Below, piece by piece: positions 23,845 to 37,355 of a stretch of DNA of 64,000 nt (positions are counted from its first letter, which is position 1; each line of letters begins with the position of its first letter). The stretch is taken from the NCBI GenBank assembly GCA_023014335.1, contig JAECYW010000002.1, positions 1,116,001 through 1,180,000 of the forward strand, given 5' to 3'. The DNA comes from Galerina marginata (taxonomy: Eukaryota > Basidiomycota > Agaricomycetes > Agaricales > Galerinaceae). The notes beneath the pieces are model-generated. The model ran no database searches. It worked only from the letters and a program-made list of their open reading frames with translations, and had not been told where the DNA came from. A program made the position numbers and the translations under genes.

Positions 23845-26800
23845 TTATCTTGACCGACGACGCGAAGACGATGATCTTCTGGTCATCACATCTTCCTTGG
23901 CACGTACATCTAGCGTCACTTGCAGATCATGATACTTCTGCAGATCAATGGCCTCGGACCTGGCTACACCAGCAGAGTCATTGGGTAGCCAGATGATTGG
24001 CGGAGGGGCGATCAGTTCTGGGGCATATAGAATTCCTGCCATTTCTTCTGCATGGTCGGTAAATGGCAGAGGAGGTAGATGTGGTGGTGCATCGGGATGT
24101 GTGCGAGCCGCTCTTTCAGTCGCTGTTAGATCATCTAAGTTTTCGGTTTCTACAAAACATTCAATTCAGCACGATGTCCCTCCACGAATCGTAAATGAGC
24201 TTACGAAGGGGTACAGCGCCTTTGTAGGAGGATGATGACGGCATTACTGCCAAAGTGACACTCATCATCTCGAGCACAGAAGCCATTGAGCCTCGCGGCC
24301 GAGTTCCAGGTAGGCTACTGTCGTTGATTGTATCTGTTTCTGTGTTCAGATGGCGAACAGCACCCGTCGCAAATGTATCCAGCGAATTTTGCGTGATGGG
24401 ACTCAGAGATTTGCGTCCAGGTAGTCTTGTCTTCCAGTTCGTATAGACCTCGACGAACACGATAACAAATACACCTGTTCCAATGAGAATTCCTCCTTCT
24501 ATCCAAAATTTCAAGGTCAAGAAGATCAGACCCATAAGGATGGGTTGAAATGACAAAAGTGTTCCAAAGCGTCGCAGAAGCCAGATTTGCAGCAGACCTC
24601 CTGTTTGTGAATGAGTCCGAGCGTACACATACCCGACCAAAAAGCGATGAGCTAGGACAGCAAGAAGTTAAATGGTATCCACAAACAGGGAGAACTAAAA
24701 TTTACCTATTAAAGTAAGGAAGAGCAATATAACAACGGCTGGGGCAATTATTGGGAAAATGAGTGCGAACAGTAGAGGCAAAAACAATGGCTAGAACACA
24801 TGCTCCTATAGCAAAGGAGGGGTCATATGTTCTGGGGTAAACAGCTGGGAGTACAAGTTATAATAAGAAGTAACGAATGGCATAATAACATACCTCGAAA
24901 ACGTTGCCGTGGGGTCACTGCTTGTTTTTCGGCGCGAATGACGCGCCAGAGGCGCAGTGGTTGCAATAAGAGAAAAGCCGGGAAAATAATAGCAACATTA
25001 ACGACAAGAGCAAGACAGAGTACACTCATATAGACGGAACCATTTGCGATGCTTTTGGTGGGGCTGGTATCCGTGTTAAGAGCCTGCATAGAAAATAAGA
25101 TAGCGCCAATGGCCACTAGCCAAAGAGTCCCGACGGCAGTCAGGACAAAGAAAGTGATTTTGAAGATGAGAAGTTGGTTTCCGGAGATAGAAACAGAACC
25201 ATGAACGGTAGCAACCCCTGTAAGTCGATAAGTCAAATATATTTGAGGAAAGTTTAAGAAACCATACAGTTGACGACCCACAGCCCAAGAATAATAAAGA
25301 GGGTTGCGGCAACAGCAGGTGCAAGGATGGTTGCAACACCGGCCGCAATGGTTTCAGTCGTTACAAGATTTTTCAGGAAGGGAATGTAATGAGCAACATC
25401 AGGTGCCGGTGCGAGAGATAGGCCAACAGCTGCTGTCACTGTGGAGGTGTTGTCAGGTGAAAAATTGTCACTTAAAAAAGATGGAACAACGTACGAGCAG
25501 CAGCAAGAATTATCGTCACTACGGTAATTACAGCCCACATGACCGTCGAATCCAGCCAATCCCTCTCGTTCTGCAAGACGTCCCATCTGATATCTTCTTT
25601 GGCCCTGCCCTCAATCATTTGGATGCCTGGAATGAACCTTAAGCCACGTCCAACCATCAGCCAGCCATTTACACCCGTGCCACTTGCTATGTCATTATAA
25701 CTCTCCCTCTGCGCTTCGGCAATTTCTGCATTGATGATCTTTAGCCTCGACCGCCATTGTGTGATCTCTGCATAGACATGCCCAAGATCGTCAAAGCCGA
25801 GCCCGTCCAGAGGCCTAACGAATGGCTGGGAGGGTTGCAGTCGTAGATGTGGAGGAGGGACGGATTCAGGATCGGGATGGTCCTGGCGACGTGGAAAGGT
25901 TTCTCGACGTGTAGACGGAGGAGGGTCAGATTTAGGGGTACGAGATCGACGCAAAAAGGACGAGGGCCCAGCTTGACCGGGAGGTATACCATTGAAATCG
26001 GTGTCAAATTCTTCCGGTGCATCTGTTGACAAATCCACCCATTCCTCATCACGCTCAGGAATCGTCTGTACCACGCCGTGCTCGTCGACGTGCATCTCGT
26101 CATATGGGGTGATTCCATAGTTTGGTCCAAATAGTCGTGGATCGGGAATAGGTGGAAGCCAACTGCCATGTCCTTGTACAGGTCCTAACTCGCCTGATTT
26201 TTCGACTGCGACATGGCTCCCCAGAGGCAAGCGACCATAGGCGACAGAATTGCGGTTGACTTCCATGAATTTGCTACCAATTACCCGAGAATTAATTGAG
26301 TCTGATAGGCTTTGATGTCGATCGAATGTTCGCCTCGGCGAACTTTCCTCCGCTAACTCCAGAAACTCCGCGAAGCTTATAATAAGAGGATGGAGCAACA
26401 AAGGATGTTGGCGCGAGTGATGATGCTGCAAATGCTCGGTTCATATGCCGCCGTGGTCGCGTCCTCCGTTGTTGAGGTGCTAAAGGGAGGGGACGACTGA
26501 TGTAGGGTCTGTTAGGGTCCGCAGGAGGTGGGGGAACAAAATCTAGGATTGACGGATCTGGTGTTGTAACGCGGAATGAGCTGATGTATTTCGTTTCTGC
26601 AATTTCAAGGTTTTCGAGAACTTCGTCGCGTTCAGTCGATGAGCAAAGCAACTTTGTGGGTATCTCTAGAATACCAGATTAATTCCACTTTTGTGTAAGA
26701 AATTCGTTATGAACCTACCCAATAGAAAACAGGCTTTGAATATCAACCTCAACATTTGAATCTTCGTTTCGGTTAAGGGGCTGCTCCTCTTCTTCTTCAC

Positions 26801-28202
26801 GTCTTCTGATTCTCTTCTCTCCATTTCGAGGACGAACGCCGCCCCCGTTCCGTTTCGCAGCTTCACCCAATGTCGAGCTGAGTCCAGCCTTCACGAGGTA
26901 ATCCTTGAACTGTTTTTCGCCCCATGTCGCGAATCCAGGAGCCTTGCGCACGCTTAGCCATCCAAGATCCTTTCCTTCACACTTCACCTCTAGCCACCGC
27001 TGTCTATACTCCACAACTCTGTTAAATTCCTTGATAATTTTGATTAAGGCCGGTAAAAGTCCAAGAAGAATAGTTAAGGCAGTCAGTATAATAACTCGGA
27101 TGTGGGCGTGAAATGGGTCTGTGCCGGAAAGAGTTTCTCGTCGCTGGAGAGTCGAAAAATTCGAGGTCGTGATGTTGCCACTGTCGAATAGCCTCAGAAG
27201 ACGAATTAAACTAAGGTCTGTAAGTGTGGAATATCCACCGCCGAAGACTGAAGGCGAAGGATAGTTGGCGTTGCATGGGGTATTAATGAGATAAAGAGGC
27301 AAGGCGCCACCTAATGCGAGGACCGACCAACCAAGGGCAATGAGCAAAGCGACCCAGAGAGCCCGTTGACTCAATTCTTCATCCGAAGGGAATAGTCTAG
27401 CATCCTGGGCAACTGAACGCCCGGCATCCGATACATCTGACGGAACTGAGGGAATAAGAGGCACTTTGGGAAAGAGGAAAGCAAAAAAAGATGATCCGAG
27501 GGGTTTCGGGCGAAGACTTGAAGAAAAAAGTGTTCAGCAAAATGGGTAAACCTACATTAATGAGAGACTTACTCTTGTTGAACAAACCACTCACGCAGCC
27601 CGTAGACTTGTCGGAAACGGGGTCGCAAAATGGCAAATATGAGCTAATTGGGTTATCACTCGTCAGGCGAGCCATAGGGTACCTCGAAATTTACTCACCC
27701 ATAATATTAGGCCTATGACACTAGGAACAATTATTGCCGCCAATATCCCGCTCGCTGCAGAATCAAAGCCGGTACCTGGACAGACTAGCCCAGCCCTTGA
27801 CTGAAATTGGGACGTTGTGCTGAACGCTGCAGATGCAGTTGAGGACATGGATGGTGTTATTGAGGGTATAGCGGAGGCTCTGGTTATAATGGATTGAGAA
27901 AAAGACGTAAAAGTCGTGCTGTCTTGCGTAACGGTAGTTACTGGGACCAAGGTCGTAATAGCGAGTGGATCCGTTGAACTTGCAAAAGTGTGGGACGGCG
28001 TCTGTGTTGGATCAGAGATTGGAAAAGAGGATTGTGCTGAGCTTTGGGAGTTTGAGGGTATTGAAGAGTGTATAGAGCTAGAAGCTGCAGAACCACTAGA
28101 AGTCGGCACATCTGTGGCCCAGTCGTTGTTGGGGTCATTGCGAGGTCGTAGCAGGTATAATGGATACAATGGGTCGTGAGGGTCGGAATCCAGAGGGAAC
28201 AT
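23845..28202 (-). CDS. CSC1/OSCA/TMEM63-like stress-gated cation channel homologue
   Basis: The protein resembles the fungal DUF221 family (RSN1_TM, PHM7_cyt and RSN1_7TM domains), calcium-permeable channels gated by osmotic or mechanical stress. It starts with a Ser/Thr-rich, probably extracellular segment (28202-27760). TM segments then begin with ILAAIIVPSVIGLILW and lead to ILRPRFRQVYGLREWFVQQ. Further helices include ALWVALLIALGWSVLALGGA and VIILTALTILLGLLPALIKI. A very long Pro/Ser/Arg-rich cytosolic stretch (26650-25760) follows. The C-terminal bundle has STVMWAVITVVTIILAAA, ETIAAGVATILAPAVAATLF, TGVATVHGSVSISGNQLLIF and TFFVLTAVGTLWLVAIGAIL, then a basic tail ending at 23845. The protein is about 1,200 residues. 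The cytosolic part is strongly diverged from yeast homologues, so channel activity is inferred. Confidence 0.72.
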
Positions 28203-29243
28203 CTTAAACCTGGAGGACCAGGGGTATATGGGAAGAGGGAAAGTAGAAGGTCAAGAGAACGTTAACTTTCGAACCATGACCATTGATTATCCCAAAAAGG
28301 CAACTGACCCGTAAGATCGAGTGGAGCGCGACTTGGACTCCAGGGGCGCGATATGCGAAAGGCTTCGCGGGCTGTTCGAACAACCAGCACAGTGTGTCGG
28401 GGAACTAAGGCTGGCGGAGGTTAATATGTGAGGTGAAGTTTGCGTGGAGTCCGTCTGCGCCTTCACCTCTGACTACACGCGCCTGGAAAAAACACGTTGT
28501 CTCCCAGGGAACTTCGGATGCATTTTGCTACTTCAAGGTCATAATTGACCATTTTATCCACAAGGGTTGCCATAGATATGTTACTTGTAGTCAATAAATC
28601 ACCACTTTACGAGATGGAATTTGCACGGCGTACGTGAAAACCTACTGGATTTCTTCCACTGCCAGGAAAAGTCCACTGCCACCAGCACAGGTCAGCCATG
28701 CGACCTTCACACCTCATGCAGGCTCTAACTTCTTGCGGAGCGGTTGTGAGTCGGTTTGGGGTCGGTACCTAAATCAGGAAGAACGGCAACTTGGTATTCA
28801 GCGACAGCAATATCGTAGAGAGTTGGGGAGTTCGGTGCAGTGTGGCCCACGGTCTGGTATTCGACTCAGAGCTCCGTTCAATGTATTATGAACTTTTCAA
28901 TTCACTCAGTTACCTTCCGGGAGCATCGGCGATCTTATAATTACAATGTTGACTTTTATACGCTTTTCAGCTTTAGAAAACGAAAAAAGTTGATATTTTC
29001 AGCTCGGAAAACAGAAGAGAAATGCCCGAACTTGGGTGCTTTCGCTTTCTATAGTTTTTTTGCTTTTACTTTTCGTCGAGTCACCGACGAAGCAATCGGC
29101 TCTTTCGGAGTGGGCAGCTGTTTTTTTGGCTCCTTACTTCTGACGCTCTTTCCACTTGCACAAGTGCAAAAAAGCTATTTGCTAAACTCCTGAGTCCTGA
29201 TGGGTTGTGAATTCAAAACTATGCCTTTCCAACAGGAAGTCTA
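28203..29243. other. Intergenic region, no gene seen
   Basis: Upstream of the channel gene and downstream of SKI2, both on the minus strand. Short frames at 28634-28891 and 28840-29193 have no motif or splice support. Confidence 0.45.
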
Positions 29244-32200
29244 TCAGAAGTATAGACTCGCAGCAAAGACAACTACTGGCAGGTCAGACAAACACATTAA
29301 AAAACAGTGAGAAAACGTACTGTCTCGCTTAATTTTAATCTGAGATTCCTCCATCTTCTTGAATAATTCTGCGTCGCCTATTACGCGAGCTGCATCTCGG
29401 ACTTCTCGACAAGTTTCATCCAAGCGCGTGATAACTCGTACTATAGTTCCTTCTGCCACGTCCGTCAAGGCGGTAATTTGTTCAAATGGCTGCAGGCCAT
29501 CAAGAATTAGTTTATAGGTGATCAGCATGAAATGCTCACCATTCCTTTCGCCCATTCGTAAACAACCTCGACAAGGCCGAATTTGAGATTAGATCGAAAG
29601 TCCTCAGCTGCTACCTTGTGGAAGTCTTGGACACGACCCACACGATCACTTATGGCTAGAATGGCGTCGCGTCCTGCTTCAAGTTTGGGTGATAACAACG
29701 GTTCGATGTCTGTTTTCTCTTGGAAGACGAAGCAGGAGAGCAACGCGACAACCTCGTCAGGTTCATAGCCTGCTAGAGTGTTTTCCAATATCAACTCCGT
29801 CAAAATGAGTTCATTCGCAGAATTTATCTGTAATGCAACCCAGATGAGTTGGAATAAGAAAACATGCACCTGTCACGTACCTCGCATGCCACCCGACCTT
29901 TCAACTGAATGGTCGAATTCTCGTCTATAAAGTTCAAGTCTTTCAAAACGGCGATACGTTGCTCGTAATCAGGGATAAGCTCCAGGTTCTGATCTGAAAT
30001 GGCGAGTCTCAAGTAAGCGATATTCGCTTGCAAAACCTTTTGGCCGTGTATGAGTCTGTACTGTGCTGGGTGAGTTCCAAATCGGGATGAAAATAATAGG
30101 CATACATGATTCGCAAAATCGGGACATAGAACACAGCGCTTGTCTCTCAATTTTTCGACTAAGGTGATCCCGAGACCGGAGAATTTCTTGGAATTCCAGG
30201 GCACGCATACGGCTCCACTCCACTTCCGGGACCATGCCTGCTGCTGACCATTCTTGAACAATGGTTTGAAGTGCCTGCAATGGCTTCCCGCATGCGTGAA
30301 ATAAGATGTCGATCCACAATGTCGTTGACTTCGACCTGTGCTCGATGAGCGAATGAGCAGCATTCAATTTGAAGAACGAACCTTGACTACGCGATTGCTG
30401 ACCATAGCAATACTAGTGATTGGAATTGCTTTGAGCTCATAAACCCCAGATTCTACTATCAGTGAACTAGGAGTAATCGGCCACAATGGAGGCACAGCCT
30501 CTGTGTCAATATCTGTATTTGTGGCACCGTAAGCGCAACCCCGTCAATATGCGTCAGAATACGTACCTTGTTTGCGGCTCTTGGTTTCAGGATTTACTAA
30601 AGCGAGAACAAAATATGTTCTATGTTTTATTCAAAACTCCTGTGTCTGATGCTTGCACAGGAGCTTGCTTGAGAACTATGGCGATATTATTATGGCAAAA
30701 ATGCTAGCTTGAGAGGGTTAGAAGACATCTCAAGCAATAAATAGGATGATATTACCCCGTCTCGCAGCACAACTACACGACCCGCTGACAGCATTTTAGA
30801 GCCTTGAGGATGTCCCGATGCCAGTTCTAGCTGTTTGCGATTCTTTTCTACAATATTCGCCGTTAGATCGTATAGAAGCTCGATATCAGGGAGACATTCT
30901 GGACAATCCAGCCGCGGTAGTGACTGATAAAGTTTTCTCGCTCTTTGTGTTCAATAAGGTTTAAGAAAACGAGAAGGATAAAAAAATCACTAGCCTCTAT
31001 AACTTTCTTCTGCTGATCAGGGAGAAGACGCTGAGAAGAGTTTTCTGAGAAGCTCCGTTTGATCATTTCTTCTACTCTTAGGGCTTCTACCCGTAGAAGG
31101 TTAAGAATCATGTTATAGGTCAGTCTGAATTGCGATGAGAGCTTCCCGGGAACCCCAAGCATCATGGTATGCAGGGTAGTTTGCTAAGAATGGTAAGTGG
31201 TTGACAGTAATAAAATTTTAAAAGTACTACCTCGGGCAGACTATCATTGGCGAACAATTATTACGGTTCCTGTCGGGTCCAAGCCACGCCTACCAGCCCG
31301 GCCTGCCATCTGGGTGTACTCGCCAGGTAAAACTTCGCGAAAGTTGCGACCGTCGTGTTTTCTTATGCTAGAAAACACAACACATTTGGCGGGCATGTTG
31401 ACACCCTATAAAACTATGAGCTGCTGGAAGATAAAGAATTTCCTTGTATACCATTGCAAATGTTTCGGTAGCGAAAAGTATTTTTACCAGCCCTCTGGCA
31501 AATAGAATTTCCACAAGCTATGTCGAGGTCAAGAGTGTTTACTGGCTCGAATAAATTTGCCTTAGATACCTCTTTGACGAGGGGAAGGAGCCCTCCATGA
31601 TGTATACCGATTCCGCGCGAAAGAAGGTCCCGTGTGCGTACAATTTGTGGGAGCTTCTTGTCCGAACCTTGTATAAAGTCTGAGTAGTGAAATACACGAA
31701 GAGAAGGGAGCCTACCTTTTAACCTTGAAAGCGCTTTTTCTATTGCAACATGTACTTCACTTTTCTCCACGGAGGTACATAAATCTGCATTTGTCAAAGT
31801 GGCAGCGTTCTCCTCGCAACGTTTCTTGGAAAAGGTAAAGACCACGACAGGAAGGAGTGCTTTTTTGCGTAGATTCCCCAATAAATGGACGTAAAGGTTT
31901 TTGTCGGCCGTGGGGTGAGTGTTTCGAGGAGCGGCGCCTCCCCCACGCCCGCCTCTCACGACGGCTGGCGCAGCACGTCCTCCACGGGCTGGAGGACCTC
32001 CGCGTTGTTGTCCCCGTTGGGCAGGGGCCGCACCGCGGGCACCTACGCGTTGAACTGGAGGCAATCCTGCTGCCTCTCGTTCTTTGTCTTGCTTCCGTTT
32101 TAGTGCTTCTCCAGCTTCTTTGTACCTAACAAGTATGAGCCGAGGGTGAGGATCATCTGGCTATGTATTGCTTACCCTTGAGCGAGGAAATTTCGCTGGG

Positions 32201-34050
32201 CGTCAACGATTTTATACATCTCTCGACCGGCGTATAAGTAATGTTCCAAGGGAACAGGCCGCTGAGGTGTTGATATTACATAGATGTCCTTTTTCTTGGT
32301 TCTTCTGAAATAGGGATTAAGGTAGGCGGATGAAAATCGGCTCAGGAAGCCTTACCCAACCCAGTCCGCAAATTCTTTCGTATTGGGAACAGTTGCCGAA
32401 AGTAAAATGATATTAACATGGTCTGGCAGCATGATGATTACTTCTTCCCAAACGACACCTCTCTGAAACCTGGGGTAAGTTTGTAAGTTTCATTCGAGCT
32501 GCATTCACATACCTCTGCGTCGTTCACATAGTGGACTTCATCGAAGATAACAAACTCTACATCGCGGATAAGATCTGCGCCTTTGTAGAGCATGCTTCGC
32601 AGGATCTCGGTCGTCATTATAAGGCAGCTGGCTTCGGGAATTGATCTGTACATCCCCTGTTAATATTCCCACAGAAGAAGCCGAGAAAGTTTGTTTAAAA
32701 TCTCGGAACTTCTGATTCGAGAGCGCTTTGATCGGCGAGGTGTATATGGCTCTGATGGAAGATATCAATACAGGATACCCTACCGCATAAAGTTGGTGCA
32801 TACCGCGTCATATGCTTCTCAGCCAAAGCTATGGCATATTCTGCGACAACAGTTTTCCCAGCCGATGTATGCGCTGCCACAAAGACCGAGTCTCCCATTT
32901 CAAGGTGATAAACAGCTTGCTTTTGGAATGTGTCAAGTTCAAAGGGATACTGTATGAATGGCATCAGGATGCGTATTTGGAAGACGGAAAGAGATCTCAA
33001 ACCTTATGAGCCATTTCGGGTACAAGTTCGTGAAAATTCGTCAACGGTGTGTTGACATCGATGACGTGTGCCCAGTCGCGCTTTTGCACGATCGCGCGCC
33101 TCAAGCCACGTTTTTTGGTGCCAATAGGTTTTAAATGAGACCGCTGAATAAAAATTTTGAGGACCGTTTAATCAAAGTGGCTCAAGACTATTACCGAGGT
33201 GGGCAAAAGATCATCGACCTCCTTGCTCTGATCTAAGGGATTGTCAGCATATTCATCTTCATCCTCAGTTCTCAGATTCTACCAAAACAATAAGACGAAT
33301 TAGTGGCAACGAACGAAAATCTGTCACACCTCTTCATCGAGCTCGCCCAAAGTCTCTGCTGACCCCCCACCGATAACTACCAGATCTTCATCAATTGCAG
33401 GATCACCTGGAAGACGCAAGCCTCTCTCAAATCCTGGGGGTATCGTTTTAAATGCTTTCGCATCGCCGGAAACTGACAATTCGTTCGGGATATCGTTGCG
33501 AACGTCGTCGAATCCTCCCGGCCAGAAAGGCACATGTCCAGATTTCCCCCTGACAAAGTTTTTACTGGGACCAGGAGCACGATTGAGTGAAGTCGATGTC
33601 GAACCAGTGGCTAGACGAGATGACGCCGTCTACAAAGAGTACCATTTGAACAACACAAGGTCGACAACCAGAAATGAGACCTACTTCTGTATATCCCGTA
33701 ACACGGCCGTCAAGCCCAGCGCGTACAAAAGTTAAAGTTGTCGGCGGAGGTATGGGATCTGATTTAAGAAGTTCTGGAACAGATATTTCGTGGTCCCAAT
33801 GTCTGGTGGATTATACGATTAGTTGCCACCAGGGCCCCAAAGTAAAATCATATTCGAACACTTGATATGACGGTAACCATCGATCAAGAAATCTCTGCGG
33901 TGGTAAAAGCAACAAATTTTCTATGTCTTCATGAACTCGAGAAATTTTGAGTGGGGAAGCAAGATTCAATCGCTCGAGTATATGAAAAGCACGATCTGCT
34001 CTTGGATGGGCGATTTGGTCAAGGACTTCATCATCTGGACCCACCTCCAT
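29244..34050 (-). CDS. SKI2: SKI2 DEVH RNA helicase
   Basis: SKI2 is the helicase of the cytosolic Ski complex that feeds mRNA to the exosome for 3'-5' decay. The N-terminal region has [20 protein letters not shown] and FWPGGFDD. Helicase motifs are complete: [15 protein letters not shown] (Q motif), [15 protein letters not shown] (I), [15 protein letters not shown] (Ia), LTGDVQIN (Ib), [11 protein letters not shown] (II, DEVH) and [10 protein letters not shown] (III). RecA2 follows with [18 protein letters not shown] (IV), [16 protein letters not shown] (V) and [15 protein letters not shown] (VI). An Arg/Gly-rich insert lies between the RecA domains (31900-32060). The C-terminal DSHCT region has [20 protein letters not shown] and ends [15 protein letters not shown] at 29244. 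About 20 short introns. MTR4 is less likely because of the N-terminal Ski2-type region and this tail. Confidence 0.93.
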
Positions 34051-34449
34051 CGAGGAAAGAGGAACGATTATTATATCCGCGTGCGTTGGATGACTGGATT
34101 AAAGCCTGCTTTGTAGCCTCGTTTGACGATAAGGTATGTCAACAGGCTCAGAAGTAACGAGCAGGTAATGAGAAGAGATATTTCTTTCAGGTTGATTGAC
34201 AAAACCAGATCTTTAGCACAGCCACATGTCAACCCAATAGAGCAAGGTCAATATATTTGAATAATTGAAGGTTCAGTACTAAATTGTCAAATACGATTAA
34301 GTGTTTACTTATTAAATTAGGGCTAGGACAGGTTTGATAATATAATCAAACGCGTCGCTCAGTGAAAGGTGAACACTTCGCAGCGGTGCACACTGATATC
34401 CCTCTGCAGGATGGTAGGTTGTGCCCAACGGTGCTACAAGTACATCCCA
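34051..34449. other. Spacer between SKI2 and a methyltransferase
   Basis: Upstream of SKI2 and downstream of the minus-strand methyltransferase. AT-rich segment around 34240-34340, and an ACGCGT hexamer near 34349. No gene seen. Confidence 0.45.
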
Positions 34450-35903
34450 TTATCGTGGCATTTTTTTGCGAGCATACACACATTGTAGCCTTGTAAACAT
34501 AGGAGATTGACGCTCTTCTAGTTCTTGCATAGCTTTGCCTTCCATTTCATTCACAATATCTTCGGGAAGTCCGCTTCCCAGGAGAAGTGGCCGACCAGAA
34601 CGAATGAATGCCTATATAAACTATCAGGACTTAGGTCTTCATATAACAAGCTAGAAGGTATACCGATACGTCTTCTTTCATCTTCGCGTAAAATCGCTCA
34701 ATAAATTCAGAATCATTGGCCATACGCAGGTGGAGGGACTACAGGCAACCAAAATTCTCGGTATACAACATCTTCAAAATGGGAGTTGCTGGATATCCAG
34801 TCGCGAAGGTGTGTGGCAGCGTCTATGTCACCGCCGATGTTTCTAATGGCAACGGCCATAAAAGTCATCCAACGCGCCCACCAAGGTGGCCCGATTTCAT
34901 GGGTGCCTAGTTCAATGCGACGGTGGTCCTTATCATATATATGAAAGTCAAACTCCGAAACATCGATGAGGCCACCTGGCCGAAGGACATGGGCGATCTG
35001 GTCAATGAGAAGGTGATAGTCTTTGATCTGGAAGAAGTGAAAAAGTTCAGAGAACAGAAAGCGAGAGAAATCACAAAACCTACTCCTGACGATATAAGGC
35101 GGGCATGAACGACATTGAAATCTCCATAGAAATGCTCTAGCCCGAGATTAACATCGTCGACTTCACTTCTGCATAAATTAGTCAGAACGCGCAAAGAAAA
35201 GAATGCGAAATATGTGACCGGAGATTCGGTGGCATTGTACTGGACATGGAATAAGTAAAGAGGTCAAACAGAGTACGCCAGGCACTCACGGAGATTGCAT
35301 CGGTATCAAGTCTACCGCAACAGCACTACAATGAGGAAAGTCGCGAGCAACGTCCATGATCCTGTACTAAAGATGTTAGCAAGTTTTCCGTCTGCATATC
35401 TGAATAGCTACCAGCTTCCGCTACCACAACCGAGGTCCAGGCATGCCTTCGTTTCTCCTGGCAGATCGTCTGCCATCACAGATGCCATGGGTGGAACGTA
35501 TTTTCCGCCCATAATATCTACGAACATCGAATGCTGCTTGTCTGAAAGGAATACATCTTAGAGGTTACGAGGAATGAGGTAGGATTCACGAACCGAGTCG
35601 TTCTAGTTCTTCTTCGTCTGCCGGAAGACGGTAAACGTCGGAATAGTTGTTGAGGCCTCGCCCGTACTCTTGCCTATAGATATGGGCTTGCATAGATTCC
35701 GTGACCGATAAGACAGACATAGGAGAGGCCGACCGCAGTGAAGGGTCTACATCATAAGAGGTGGCGGAACTAGCCATACTGCCTCCCACACTGGGAGGAG
35801 GGCCAGATACCATGGAGAAGACATCACTCTCAGAATCGCTGTCAGCGTCCATGAGTGAGAGGATGTCGAAAGGCCTTGCGAGACGCGGGTTAAACATAGA
35901 CAA
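34450..35903 (-). CDS. SAM-dependent methyltransferase (LaeA-like fungal family)
   Basis: The N-terminal exon is Ser/Asp rich (LSLMDADSDSESDVFSMVSG) and leads to the region before the fold with YRQEYGRGLNNYSDVYRLPA. The next exons give QHSMFVDIMGGKYVPP and the motif I SAM-binding loop CLDLGCGSGSWI. Further on are PHCCCVAVDL (motif II position), FNVVHARLISSG (motif IV/V-like) and DQIAHVLRPGGLIDVSEFDF (motif VI). The C-terminal part continues with PPWWARWMTFMAVAIRNIGG and ends at TAA 34450. Such genes are abundant in Agaricomycetes, often next to secondary metabolism genes, but no biosynthetic core enzyme is seen nearby. The substrate is unknown. At least five introns; boundaries near 35200 are approximate. 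Confidence 0.78.
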
Positions 35904-37355
35904 GAGTTAAAGCCGTTCGGACATTTATGCTGCAGACTTATATCTTCCAACTACGTCCGCGTGCGAGTCTGATTCGGCGGATTTTCAAAGACCCCCGGGG
36001 CAGGAGAGAGACGTGGCAGCGACAGGAAACCCACAAATCAAAGGAGTACCTTTCGTGGTAGAGTGAAATGAAGAAGACATTTTTACTACTGAGCGGAAAT
36101 ACTTAGGATGCGGCTCTAACCGGATTGCCTTTTCTCGACAGCTATGTACTGAGAATACTTTCAGCTACGCGCTTCACTACCTTGCTTTAAATTTCTGTTT
36201 CTTGGGCTTGTACGACTGCTAAGCCTTCACTGTCAGAATAATGGAATCCACCTGCACAGAAATTTGACTGTTCTGTCCGCAGATAGTCGTTAGCTATGGC
36301 AGCCTCTGGTCAGCAAAGAATATTGGGAAAGGGAGTTTCCAGCTGCCCCGAGCTTAGCTTTTTTTAGACCTACGTTTTGACGTCCACGGATTGGCACTCA
36401 GAAGATGCTTCGCGGCAGTTATTCCCAAAAATTCTAGTGACTTTCTGTGTCTTTCTTCTCTTGAGGCTGGCGCCAGGTAATGGTAATTCTGATTGTATAT
36501 ACATACTAAGGACGCACACATCCTTTTCAAGTTGCGGGAGATCAACCGGGTTTGATGACGAACGCCGGTTCCCTTGAACTTCAAGTTTCACCTTTGAGTA
36601 TGTATGTATTGGGCTCCTGTCTGTTGTGCATGAGTTTTGTCTGCCGCATTCTGGAACCGAGCGGACACCCGACCCTTCTCAAAATTTACCGGTCTTACCA
36701 CCGCCGACGGAGGAACCATAACGCTGGATTTTTAAATTAAGCACCCTTGAGCGGGTAGACCGGGAACATGGTCCCGACCTGGAGATTACAGGAAAGCCGG
36801 TCTGAAGTGTTTTCACGCCTTTGAATTGCAAAAAACAGCTCGGGGATTTTGCCTAGCATTTCGAAGTTTGTTGATCTTTTTTTTTCAGCCCAGAAAAAAG
36901 CTAGAACATTTCTCCATTTCCGTACAGCTATCGACCTTATACCTCCGAACCGTAAGTTATTTTATGAAAGGGGGTTACTCGTCATGAGTCTCGGATACGG
37001 GATGCGCATGTCATATTTTCATTACCACAAACCCTTCAGCAATCCTTGATGTCAAGCTCTTCCTTTTATCGCACCAAAAATGCAGGCACTCGCCCGGTGT
37101 CCGTCTCAGGTCATATTAACAGCCACCAGATCACGAAAACTTGAAGGTCCCATTCAAGTTTTCATAAACCTTGACGTCTTTGTTTTCATTACTCCGCGGC
37201 TTGGTTGCGGCACTCCTTTGAATGAACCTCATCTGGTTTGGCGAACAATCGCTGTGGAGTAGTATACTCACCGGAATTGTCGAGGAAGGAATTTGTGCAG
37301 ATGTTACTTCATAGAACACACTCAGTAATATGGGCGCTCATACAAATGACTAGAT
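35904..37355. other. Intergenic region, no supported gene
   Basis: About 1.45 kb between the methyltransferase start and the IST1 stop. Overlapping frames near 36354-36591 and 36849-37049 have no motif. No repeats of note. Confidence 0.45.
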
